Assembly: GCF_002920635.1 (NCBI RefSeq)
Contig: NZ_PQSR01000067.1
Coordinates: 1 to 44,448, forward strand
DNA length: 44,448 nt
Reading direction: 5' to 3'
From: Streptomyces sp. Ru72
GTDB taxonomy: Bacteria; Actinomycetota; Actinomycetes; Streptomycetales; Streptomycetaceae
Shown here: positions 37,944-44,448 of the stretch, piece after piece
How the letters are laid out: every line of letters starts with the position of its first letter
How positions within the stretch are numbered: the stretch's first letter is position 1
Program-made: the position numbers and the translations under genes
The notes under the pieces: generated by a model
The model's database searches: none
The model's input: only the letters and a program-made list of their open reading frames with translations
What the model was told of the DNA's origin: nothing

Positions 37944-38336
37944 GTGGCCAACGCACTGCAGCAGATCATCCGCGACCGGCTGGACAGTGAGCGCTGGTCG
38001 TACGGCGACGTCGCCCGCCGCGGAGGCATCCCCCGCTCGACGGTGCACCACCTCGCCACGACCGATCACATGGCCCGGATGCCGCAGCCGGCCACCCTCG
38101 AAGGGCTGGCCCAGGGTCTGGGTCTGCCGTTGGACACGATCCGCCGGGCAGCCGCCGAGGCATGCGGCATCCACCTCTACGCCCCCGCCGCCGAACCGGC
38201 ACCCGCGTCCGAGTCCTCCGGAGATCCGGAGGTGGACGTGCTCATCGCGAGTGTGCAGCGACTGTCGGCCGAGGACCGCCGCCATGTCGCGGCCCTCGTC
38301 GAGTCACTGCTCGGCCGGTCCTCGGGCGCGTCCTGA
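37944..38336 (+). CDS. XRE-type helix-turn-helix regulator beside the peptide operon
   Basis: A 130-aa DNA-binding protein. Residues 1-70 form the helix-turn-helix (LDSERWSYGDVARRGGIPRS, TVHHLATTDHMARMPQPATL, EGLAQGLGLPLDTIRRAA). Residues ~75-100 are an Ala/Pro-rich linker, and ~100-125 an acidic helix (VQRLSAEDRRHVAALVESLL). GTG 37944 has ggaag 9 bases upstream. It is divergent from the peptide operon and shares its 231-base control region, so it likely controls that operon and itself (inference). Confidence 0.85.
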   Translation: MANALQQIIRDRLDSERWSYGDVARRGGIPRSTVHHLATTDHMARMPQPATLEGLAQGLGLPLDTIRRAAAEACGIHLYAPAAEPAPASESSGDPEVDVLIASVQRLSAEDRRHVAALVESLLGRSSGAS

Positions 38337-38497
38337 GCGCGACCGGGCGAGCGGGGCTACGGCGAGCGGACCCCCGCCCCACCGGTCACTTGCACCAGAA
38401 GACGTCACTTCCACCCGAACGCACATGATCCGCCGCTAGTCTCTCCTCCTGCCCGGGGCCCCGTGAGCCGCACGCCCCAGGCCCACTGGGGGGAACT

Positions 38498-38758
38498 TTG
38501 CTCTTCGTACACGGCGGCCCCACCACCGCCATCGTCAAGGGACCGACGGGAGAATCCGTGGTCCTGCTCTCCGGCGAACTGCCGGCCGACCTCACCGAGG
38601 CGTCCATCGGGGAACTCCTCGATCTCGCGGCGGCCGTGCTCAGCGAGGAGGAACTGACCCTCTTCGACCAGTGCCTCGCCCTGCTGCGCCGTGGCGAGGG
38701 CCCCACCCCCCAGCGCATCGAGATCAACGGGGCCGTGCTCACCGTCTACCGCGAGTGA
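38498..38758 (+). CDS. Small acidic hypothetical protein (86 aa), TTG start
   Basis: The best start is TTG 38498, with ggggggaac just upstream; no ATG or GTG fits the N-terminal end. The 86-aa product begins MLFVHGGPTTAIVKGPTGES and continues ADLTEASIGELLDLAAAVLS and PQRIEINGAVLTVYRE, an alpha/beta-like composition without membrane segments. I recognise no family. A possible -10 TAGTCT lies at 38437-38442. It is 161 bases after the XRE gene and not obviously part of the peptide system. Confidence 0.55.
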   Translation: MLFVHGGPTTAIVKGPTGESVVLLSGELPADLTEASIGELLDLAAAVLSEEELTLFDQCLALLRRGEGPTPQRIEINGAVLTVYRE

Positions 38759-38876
38759 GCCATGCCCGCTCGTACACAATTCCAGGCGTCCAGACCATGG
38801 CCCCGCGCGCCGAAAACAGGCACGATCAAGCCATGGCAACGCCCCCGCACCGCCCCTCCGTTCCCCTGGCACACCG

Positions 38877-38975
38877 ATGAGCCCGGCCCGTATCCCCGGC
38901 CTGATCGTGCCGTTGGTCTTCCTGTGCGCCCTGGCGGCCGGTGCGGTGTGGTACTGGCGGCATCGCGGCGACTAG
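38877..38975 (+). CDS. Possible 32-aa membrane peptide
   Basis: ATG 38877 gives a 32-aa peptide made of one hydrophobic helix (IPGLIVPLVFLCALAAGAVW) with a positively charged end (YWRHRGD). There is no Shine-Dalgarno, but a 15-codon frame starting at ATG 38833 ends in an ATGA overlap with it, so translation could be coupled. Single-helix peptides of this kind are common in Streptomyces. It could also be chance. Confidence 0.35.
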   Translation: MSPARIPGLIVPLVFLCALAAGAVWYWRHRGD

Positions 38976-39069
38976 GCCATCGATCGCGAGTGTCACGGCC
39001 GCCTGGCGTGCCGGCTGAGCACGACGGTTCGCGGTGGTGCGGGGATGCGCTCGAGGGCCGAGCGGGCGG

Positions 39070-39528
39070 CTACTTCTCCTGACGCGCCGTCACCAGGACC
39101 GACTGCGCCGCCTGCAGGAAGCGGCGGACGGCGTCCAGTTCCCTCTCGTCGAAGTCCTCTTCCGTCGCGACCAGCCGGCCGATCAGCGGCCCGAAGAAGG
39201 ACCAGCCGAGGTCGGTCGCCTGCTCGGTGACGGTGAGGAGGACCCGGCGCCGGTCGCGGGGGTCGTGTCCGCGGTCGACCAGACCGCGTCGTTCCAGCCG
39301 GTCGACGACGGCAGTGACGGCCGAGGAGTTCAGTCCCAGCTGCGCACCCAGCCGACCGGGCGTGGCGTCGGTCCCCGTCCGGTCGAAGTCGAGCAGGTGG
39401 ATCAGTGCGCGCAGATCGGTGGGGTGCAGGCTGTTCCGCGCCGCGAACTCGGCGCCCAGCAGGTCTAGTTCGACGGTGATGCCGCGCAGCAGGTGCACGA
39501 GCTGCAGACGCGGGTCCCGGTGGTCCAC
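39070..39528 (-). CDS. MarR-family transcriptional regulator
   Basis: A 152-aa winged-helix regulator. RNSLHPTDLRALIHLLDFDR, TPGRLGAQLGLNSSAVTAVV and DRLERRGLVDRGHDPRDRRR are the recognition helix and wing (DxRDRR is the MarR wing signature). GTG 39528 is preceded by gagagg at 5 bases. It is divergent from an alpha/beta hydrolase gene and probably represses it and itself through the symmetric AT-rich site at 39548-39589. Confidence 0.9.
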   Translation of the reverse strand: MDHRDPRLQLVHLLRGITVELDLLGAEFAARNSLHPTDLRALIHLLDFDRTGTDATPGRLGAQLGLNSSAVTAVVDRLERRGLVDRGHDPRDRRRVLLTVTEQATDLGWSFFGPLIGRLVATEEDFDERELDAVRRFLQAAQSVLVTARQEK

Positions 39529-39547
39529 GTGGGGCCTCTCCACGGTT

Positions 39548-39589
39548 CGATATCTCAGTGAGTGAGTATATCGTTCAGTGATGTAGTCT
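39548..39589. promoter_or_regulatory. Divergent promoter/operator between MarR and hydrolase genes
   Basis: cgatat (39548-39553) and atatcg (39568-39573) are inverted 6-mers; cagtga recurs at 39556 and 39576, 20 bases apart. A -10 for the MarR gene (TATACT, minus strand 39570-39565) overlaps the right arm, and a -10 for the hydrolase gene may be TAGTCT (39584-39589). The segment is AT-rich for this genome. Confidence 0.45.
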
Positions 39590-39615
39590 CGAAAGCCGCT
39601 TCGACCGGGGGTCCC

Positions 39616-40482
39616 ATGTCCGCTGCACCGCGTTTCCGCAGTTCCGAAGCCGAGGAGCGCTTTCTGGCCGCGTACGACGCCGTGCTGGGGAGATGGCCGG
39701 TGCCGGTCGAGTCGGCCGACGTACCCACCACGTACGGCACGACGCGCGTGAACTCCTGCGGCCCGCGCGACGCACCGGCGCTGATCCTGCTGCCCGGCGG
39801 TGGCGCCACGTCGACGGTCTGGCTCGCCGATGTCGAAAGGCTCAGCGCCCGGTACCGGGTCCACGCGGTGGACATCATCGGCCAGGCCGGACGAGGCGTC
39901 GCGGACGGTCGCGCGGTGCGCGGCAAGGGCGATCTGACGGCATGGCTGGACGAGGTGCTGGGTGCGCTGGGGATCGAGCGCGCGGCCTTGTGCGGGCACT
40001 CCTACGGGGCCTGGCTGTCCCTCACCTACGCCCTGCACGCACCGCAGCGGGTGAGCGGGGCTGTGCTGCTGGATCCCACGCGCTGCTTCGGCGGATACCG
40101 GGCGCAGTACCTGCTGCGGGCCGCGCCGCTGTTCCTGAAGCCCAGCGAGCGGGCGGCGCGCGGGTTTCTGGAGTGGGAGACGGCTGGGACGACGTTGGAC
40201 GAGGGGTGGCTGGAAGTGACCGCTCGCGGCACGGCCGGCTATGTCCCGAAGATCGTCGATCCTCGCCCGCCCCGCCGGGAACTCCTGCGCCGTTCCACAG
40301 TCCCCCTGCTGGTGGTGCTGGCGGCGCGCAGCCGCGCGCACGATACCCGCACCATCAGTGAGCGCGTAAGGGAACGAGCGCCGCACGCGCGGATCCATGT
40401 GCTGCCCACAGCGACCCATCACACGCTGCCTCTCGCCCATGCGCAGCAGATCGACCGGCTGGTCCTCGACTTCCTCGTCTGA
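39616..40482 (+). CDS. Alpha/beta hydrolase
   Basis: A 288-aa hydrolase. ALILLPGGGATSTVWLADVE holds the oxyanion-hole loop, and AALCGHSYGAWLSLTYALH the nucleophile elbow (GHSYG). VPLLVVLAARSRAHD precedes the acid position and LPTATHHTLPLAHAQQIDRL holds the catalytic His. Esterase, lactonase or haloalkane-type chemistry cannot be told apart from sequence. ATG 39616 has ggggg upstream; the longer frame from 39562 runs through the operator. Its control by the divergent MarR protein suggests a response to small aromatic or toxic compounds (inference). Confidence 0.88.
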   Translation: MSAAPRFRSSEAEERFLAAYDAVLGRWPVPVESADVPTTYGTTRVNSCGPRDAPALILLPGGGATSTVWLADVERLSARYRVHAVDIIGQAGRGVADGRAVRGKGDLTAWLDEVLGALGIERAALCGHSYGAWLSLTYALHAPQRVSGAVLLDPTRCFGGYRAQYLLRAAPLFLKPSERAARGFLEWETAGTTLDEGWLEVTARGTAGYVPKIVDPRPPRRELLRRSTVPLLVVLAARSRAHDTRTISERVRERAPHARIHVLPTATHHTLPLAHAQQIDRLVLDFLV

Positions 40483-40531
40483 GCGCCGTCCGCCTTCGCG
40501 GAGTGGCGCGCAGACGCTACTGTCACCTGCC

Positions 40532-40987
40532 ATGAGGCATCCGCATCTGCCCACCACGGAGTCGGCCGTCACGGCGATACGCGAGATCGCGCGGGAGTAC
40601 AACCTGACGATGACCGTCACCCACGACATCGGCGCGGACCAGACCTCCCACCGCGCCTCGGCCGGAGCGTTCGCGGTTCTCGATCCGGACGGTTCGCTGC
40701 CGCACGAGGCGTTCGTCGAGCTGGGAGGCTCACCGGCCGTCACCGTCCGGCTGTTCCCCGACGACGACGCGCAGATCACCGTCGACGGCGTTGATTTCGA
40801 GGATCTTCCCCGGGACGTGGTCCCGGCGTTCCTGCGGTCCGTCTACGGCGGCCTTGCCCATGTGACGGGCCGATTCTTCCCGCCCGGTCAGTGGCTGGTC
40901 GTGCCGCTGCCCGGGGACGAGACGTACAAGGAGCTGATCCTGCGCATCTCGCTCACGCCGTGGCTGGCGCGCGCCGTCCGAGGCTAG
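40532..40987 (+). CDS. Hypothetical protein (151 aa)
   Basis: A 151-aa soluble protein with no family I can name. TAIREIAREYNLTMTVTHDI is followed by GAFAVLDPDGSLPHEAFVEL, AVTVRLFPDDDAQITVDGVD and HVTGRFFPPGQWLVVPLPGD, an alpha/beta pattern. ATG 40532 has no Shine-Dalgarno, but TACTGT (40518-40523) lies 8 bases upstream and could be the -10 of a leaderless transcript. It is convergent with the next gene. Confidence 0.72.
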   Translation: MRHPHLPTTESAVTAIREIAREYNLTMTVTHDIGADQTSHRASAGAFAVLDPDGSLPHEAFVELGGSPAVTVRLFPDDDAQITVDGVDFEDLPRDVVPAFLRSVYGGLAHVTGRFFPPGQWLVVPLPGDETYKELILRISLTPWLARAVRG

Positions 40988-41017
40988 TGCCGCGACAGGC
41001 CCCGAACCCTCCGGCCC

Positions 41018-41548
41018 TCAGTGCTGGCCGCGCTCCGCCTGCTCGCGCAGGAACGTGCTGATCTGGCCGGCCAGGGTCTCGGAGATGCCGTCGGCGCGGG
41101 TGGCCGTGCCCTGCGGGCCGTCCGTGACGGTCATGTCGCCGGACCACAGATACCGGTCCGTCCATTCGTCGTCCGCCTTCAGCTGGACCTGGATGTCCAC
41201 GAGGCTCAGAGCGGATTCCGGGGCGGCGGCGTACAGGACGGCGGTCGCACGGCGCAGGGGATAGACGTCGAAGCCTTCGATGAAGTGCGAGTTGCGCCAG
41301 TCGAGAAATGCGCTCTCGCCGTCGGAACCGGTCCTCACGTCGAGTTGGCCGTCTTCCAGATGAATGCCGACCGGTTCCGCCGACCGGTTTTCCACGGTCA
41401 CCCGGAAGCGGAAATAGGTGAGGCCTTCGGCCGAATCGTCACGCCCACGCGGCGGCTCCGCCTTTTCCAGCCCGTGGACACGGACGCGGAGACCGGCATG
41501 CTCGTCCCCGCATTCCTGCCAGTCACCGATCACATGGGGCTCGTGCAC
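41018..41548 (-). CDS. Hypothetical beta-rich protein (176 aa)
   Basis: GTG 41548 follows gagagg by 6 bases and suits the promoter at 41575-41604, so I prefer it to the longer frame from 41593. The protein has LTYFRFRVTVENRSAEPVGI, LDVRTGSDGESAFLD and FDVYPLRRATAVLYAA, a DUF4352-like immunoglobulin-type pattern, followed by LSLVDIQVQLKADDEWTDRY and a helical C terminus. It has no signal peptide or membrane helix, unlike most DUF4352 proteins. Function unknown. Confidence 0.68.
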   Translation of the reverse strand: MHEPHVIGDWQECGDEHAGLRVRVHGLEKAEPPRGRDDSAEGLTYFRFRVTVENRSAEPVGIHLEDGQLDVRTGSDGESAFLDWRNSHFIEGFDVYPLRRATAVLYAAAPESALSLVDIQVQLKADDEWTDRYLWSGDMTVTDGPQGTATRADGISETLAGQISTFLREQAERGQH

Positions 41549-41574
41549 GGTCCACCTCTCCACTTCCGGCCATG

Positions 41575-41604
41575 TTCCTATCCGCGCACGCAACTAAGTG
41601 TCAA
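41575..41604 (-). promoter_or_regulatory. Vegetative-type promoter
   Basis: On the minus strand TTGACA (41604-41599), 18 bases, then TAGGAA (41580-41575). The -35 is a perfect consensus. Transcription would start near 41568, about 20 bases before the GTG at 41548. Confidence 0.6.
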
Positions 41605-41775
41605 ATGCAAGCAAGATCGGACGGCCGATGGATTTGCCTGGCTAGATCACTGATCAAGCCGTGCCCAGCATGAATCGCTTCAGGGCCGTGGGAAAGGCGA
41701 TCGCGCACGTGTCGCACATCACGTGCGCGACAGCCCGGGCACCGGGCCCCCCGCAGCGCTGGCAAACTGCACGCC

Positions 41776-42276
41776 ATGGCCCCGATCACGCCCGCCCGCG
41801 CCCTTCTTCTGCTCGTCACCGGGCTGGTCTGTCTGACCACCGCGAGCGGTGCCCTCATCGGTGCTCTCTTCGGTGGCGCGCGGGGTGCCCTCGTGGCCGC
41901 GGTGTGCGGGGGCGCGGCGGGCGCACTCGGCGCTCTCGTCTTCCGCCGGCGTGCGCTGGCGCACTTCGCCGCGGCCCGGCGGCAGGCGGGAATGCGCGGC
42001 TACGCGGAAGGGATCGCGCACGGGGTGCTGGTGCACGTCGCCGCGTACGAGGCCGCGGTCTTCCCCCGTACGGGCCCCCTCGGTGTCACCCGAGAGGAGC
42101 GTGCCGCACGGCGCACCCTCGCCTATCGGATGGCCGCCCTGGACGAGGTGCCCCAGCGCGTCCGGGAGGTCGCGGCGGACGCCCTGGCGGTGCTCGACAC
42201 CGCCGACCGCACCCGCGCCGAGGAGGCCCTCGCCCAACTCGCCGCCGTCGTCCGGGAGGAGTACGCCCGCCCCTGA
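41776..42276 (+). CDS. Hypothetical membrane protein (166 aa)
   Basis: Residues 7-56 form two hydrophobic helices separated by a short turn (LLLLVTGLVCLTTASGALIG and ALVAAVCGGAAGALGALVF), ending in an Arg cluster (FRRR). The cytoplasmic remainder is helical and charged (FAAARRQAGMRGYAEGIAHG, REERAARRTLAYRMAALDEV). No enzyme motif is visible. No clear Shine-Dalgarno precedes the ATG at 41776. Divergent from the 176-aa gene. Confidence 0.7.
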   Translation: MAPITPARALLLLVTGLVCLTTASGALIGALFGGARGALVAAVCGGAAGALGALVFRRRALAHFAAARRQAGMRGYAEGIAHGVLVHVAAYEAAVFPRTGPLGVTREERAARRTLAYRMAALDEVPQRVREVAADALAVLDTADRTRAEEALAQLAAVVREEYARP

Positions 42277-42302
42277 CCGGTCACAGGGCTCCGGAGGATC
42301 TT

Positions 42303-42328
42303 CGGCCCACCACCACGCCCGTGGGCCG
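42303..42328. terminator. Stem-loop after the 166-aa gene
   Basis: cggcccac (42303-42310) and gtgggccg (42321-42328) form an 8-bp stem with a 10-base loop, 26 bases after the stop codon. Confidence 0.45.
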
Positions 42329-42608
42329 ATTCGGCGACACACCGCGCACTACGCCGCCGGGGCGAGAACAGTCCACTCTCGCGAGGGAATCGGCCGCTGA
42401 CGTTCCAGCCCCGGGCACTCACGAAAAGGGATCCGCCGCCTGAGTGATCCGCACGGTCATCCCGGGCGGCGTGCGCGCGTCCGCGTCCTTCCGATCACGA
42501 CACGCGTGCGATTGAGCAAGGTAGTGCCGTGCCGACGTAGCAAGAGTCATGGCAGCATGCAGGGGCGCGGACGGCTCGGACGCGACGTACGACCGGGGGG
42601 CGCGGACG

Positions 42609-44330
42609 ATGACGCACGACCGGCAGCCGCTCGTCACGTCCGACGGCGACGGCCCCCCGGAACCGGCCGGCTCCCCCTCCCGGGCGGACGCCGGACGCCA
42701 GGGCGGCTGGGCGGCGCTGCGGCGGCACCGGCGGCCGCTGCTCGTGCTCGCGGTGTGCGCGCTGCTGGTCCAGATGGCCTTCGCCATGGCCACCACTGCG
42801 GTGCGGCAGACGCCGACCATCGACGAACCCGTGTACGTCGGCACGGCGGTCGTGTACGTGCGGGAGCACAGTCTGCGCTTCAACCCCGAGCACCCACCGC
42901 TCGGCAAGCTGCTCATCGCCACCGGCGCGGTCTTCGCGCACCCGCACCTCGAGCCGGGCTTCCGAGGCGATCAGGGAGAGTTGGGGCGGCGACTGCTGTA
43001 CGCGTCGGGCAACGACCCGTGGCGGGTGATGTTCTGGGCCCGGCTGCCGGTGATGGTGGTGACGCTGCTGTTGGGGCTGGTGGTGTTCGGTTTCGCCCGC
43101 GAACTGACCGGTTCGGTCGGCGGGTTGGCGGCGCTGGCCCTGTACGCGTTCTCGCCCGACCTGATCACGAACGGCTCCCTGGCGACCCTGGACGTGCCCG
43201 CGGCGGGGCTCGTGGTGACGGCGGCCTGGATGGTGTGGCGGGCGCGGCGGCGGCCGCTGCCGTATCTGCCGCTCGCCGGGGTGGCGACCGGGGCGGCCGT
43301 GGCCACGAAGATGAGCACGCTGCCCGCGGTGCCGGTCCTGCTGGCGCTGGCCGGGTGGTCGTACTGGCAGGCGCGGGGCCCCGGCGTGCCACTGCCGCGG
43401 CGTGCGGCGCGTGCCGGGGCGGCGGCCTTCGGCGTCGCGCTGGTCCTCGTCGCCGTCGTGTGGGCCGTCTATCTCGTCGTCGATCCCCGGCTGCGGTGGA
43501 CGACACCCGCCCACACGCCCGCGGTGCACGGTCCGGGCGCCCTCCTCGTCCACGCGTTGCCGCTCCCGGAGCCGTACCGCGACGGGATGCGGATCCAGTT
43601 CGGGTTCGAGAGCGCGCGGTGGCGCGGCTATCTGTTCGGCCGGCTCTACACCGGCAACCGGTGGTACTACCTGCCGGCCGCGCTGCTGGTGAAGACGCCG
43701 CTCGGCATGCTCGCGCTGTGGCTCGGCGGGGCGGTGGCCATGGCGGTGGTGCCCCGGCTGCGCCCGGCCGTCCCGTACGTGCTGCTGGTGCCGGGGGTGC
43801 TGCTGGCCGCGGCCATGCAGGGCTCGCGGGACCTCGGGGTGCGTTACGCGATCTTCGTACCGGTGTTCCTGGCCGTCGCGGCGGCCTGCGCGCTCGCGCT
43901 GCGGCGGCGGTGGGCGTACACGGCGACGGCGGCCCTGGTCACATTCGTGGCGGTCAGTTCGGTGCGGGCGTACCCGTACTACCTGCCGTACTCCAACGAG
44001 GCGTTCGGCGGGCCGGCGAAGACGTATCTCAGACTGCACGACTCGAACGTCGACTGGGGACAGGACCTCGGACGGCTGGCGGACCGGCTGCGCGAGCGGT
44101 ACCCGGACGAGAAGAGCGTCTGGCTCGTCTACAAGGGGAGCGGAGTGCCCTCCTGGTACGGGATCCACGGGCGCGACCCGCTGAAGGTGCCTGCGAACCG
44201 GGTGCACGGGCTGCTCGTCGTCTCCGACACCTCGATCGCCAAGGCCGATGCGCGGCTGAAGCAGCTGATCCGCGGCAGCAGGGCGATCGACGACGTCGGT
44301 CACTCCGTCACGATCTTCCGGCGCCCCTAG
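42609..44330 (+). CDS. GT39/PMT-like membrane glycosyltransferase
   Basis: A 573-aa polytopic protein with about 10 hydrophobic segments. The first extracytoplasmic loop has TPTIDEPVYVGTAVVYVREH, with the Asp-Glu pair typical of GT-C/GT39 enzymes that use polyprenyl-phosphate sugars, and FNPEHPPLGKLLIA, the HPPL block shared with ArnT/PMT proteins. The C-terminal soluble part has LHDSNVDWGQDLGRLADRL, common in this family. It probably glycosylates secreted proteins or wall polymers. ATG 42609 (preceded by a G-run) and ATG 42549 are both possible starts. A GC-rich palindrome (44343-44356) follows the stop and may be a weak terminator. Confidence 0.85.
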   Translation: MTHDRQPLVTSDGDGPPEPAGSPSRADAGRQGGWAALRRHRRPLLVLAVCALLVQMAFAMATTAVRQTPTIDEPVYVGTAVVYVREHSLRFNPEHPPLGKLLIATGAVFAHPHLEPGFRGDQGELGRRLLYASGNDPWRVMFWARLPVMVVTLLLGLVVFGFARELTGSVGGLAALALYAFSPDLITNGSLATLDVPAAGLVVTAAWMVWRARRRPLPYLPLAGVATGAAVATKMSTLPAVPVLLALAGWSYWQARGPGVPLPRRAARAGAAAFGVALVLVAVVWAVYLVVDPRLRWTTPAHTPAVHGPGALLVHALPLPEPYRDGMRIQFGFESARWRGYLFGRLYTGNRWYYLPAALLVKTPLGMLALWLGGAVAMAVVPRLRPAVPYVLLVPGVLLAAAMQGSRDLGVRYAIFVPVFLAVAAACALALRRRWAYTATAALVTFVAVSSVRAYPYYLPYSNEAFGGPAKTYLRLHDSNVDWGQDLGRLADRLRERYPDEKSVWLVYKGSGVPSWYGIHGRDPLKVPANRVHGLLVVSDTSIAKADARLKQLIRGSRAIDDVGHSVTIFRRP

Positions 44331-44448
44331 GGGTTGCCGGAAAGCCCCCGGGGGCCTTACAGCCGACCCGATCCGGACAGCGGGGCCCCGTTCGGGGGAA
44401 ATCGCATGGCCGGGACGCGTGGGGGTGTGCGGAGGTGTCCACAACTGA

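Noticed and set aside
38762..39082. 106-codon plus-strand frame after the 86-aa gene
   Set aside because: Composition is Pro/Arg/Gly shadow-like and it runs into the end of the MarR gene on the other strand; only the 32-aa hydrophobic frame inside it looks protein-like.
42495..44444. Minus-strand open frame of 649 codons opposite the GT39-like gene
   Set aside because: Arg/His/Gln/Pro-rich shadow; the plus-strand reading is a clear polytopic glycosyltransferase.

Overview
The window is strongly G+C-rich, densely packed with GTG/ATG-start genes that overlap by 4 bases, and carries families typical of Streptomyces (DUF397 with an XRE/DUF5753 regulator, the PF04672 SAM-methyltransferase, DUF2795, DUF5133, RsbRST partner-switch modules). 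It reads as a piece of a Streptomyces (or close actinomycete) chromosome. I see no tRNA, rRNA, CRISPR array, insertion sequence or phage gene.

Bases 1-17.5 kb hold a glycan cluster. A carbamoyltransferase end, a GT2, GmhB, a GT9, two GT4s, GmhA, bifunctional HldE and a second GT9 run rightward as an almost fully translationally coupled operon. With GmhA, HldE and GmhB present, the set can make ADP-D-glycero-beta-D-manno-heptose, a sugar best known from Gram-negative LPS core. Two more GT2s, a 69-aa GT9 remnant and a UDP-glucuronate-decarboxylase-like SDR run leftward from 15.0 kb. A Ppx/GppA-like protein and a polysaccharide pyruvyl transferase follow. An MFS exporter and two divergent DUF2795 transcription units separate the two halves. 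The second GT9 appears to carry a one-base frameshift.

Bases 17.6-23 kb are miscellaneous: a fructosamine-kinase-like protein, an N-formylglutamate amidohydrolase-like protein, a DUF2000 protein with an Lrp/AsnC regulator, and small Streptomyces proteins. Bases 23.2-30 kb form a stress-signalling block: a STAS antagonist, then coupled RsbR-RsbS-RsbT, a fusion of an RsbT-like ATPase with an RsbX-like phosphatase, an RsbU-like GAF/PP2C phosphatase, and two more ATP-binding anti-sigma-type proteins. No sigma factor is in the window, but four promoters fit the sigma-B consensus GNNT-N14-16-GGGTAY; one lies in front of the STAS gene, two in front of the DUF2795 units and one in front of ppx.

Bases 30-34.3 kb hold a HEAT-like protein, DUF397, XRE/DUF5753, a SAM-methyltransferase, a decayed GDSL esterase and a peroxiredoxin. 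Bases 34.4-38.3 kb hold the most interesting element: a leftward operon with two nearly identical 71-72-aa peptides, a PqqD-like/M50 membrane metalloprotease with a long Pro/Ser/Thr tail, and a secreted four-cysteine protein. It faces a divergent XRE regulator across a promoter overlapped by a TGTCCAA-N5-TTGGACA palindrome. Hairpins follow each peptide gene. This looks like an uncharacterised RiPP-type or secreted-peptide system.

Bases 38.5-44.4 kb hold small unknown proteins, a divergent MarR/alpha-beta hydrolase pair, unknown proteins and a GT39-like membrane glycosyltransferase.
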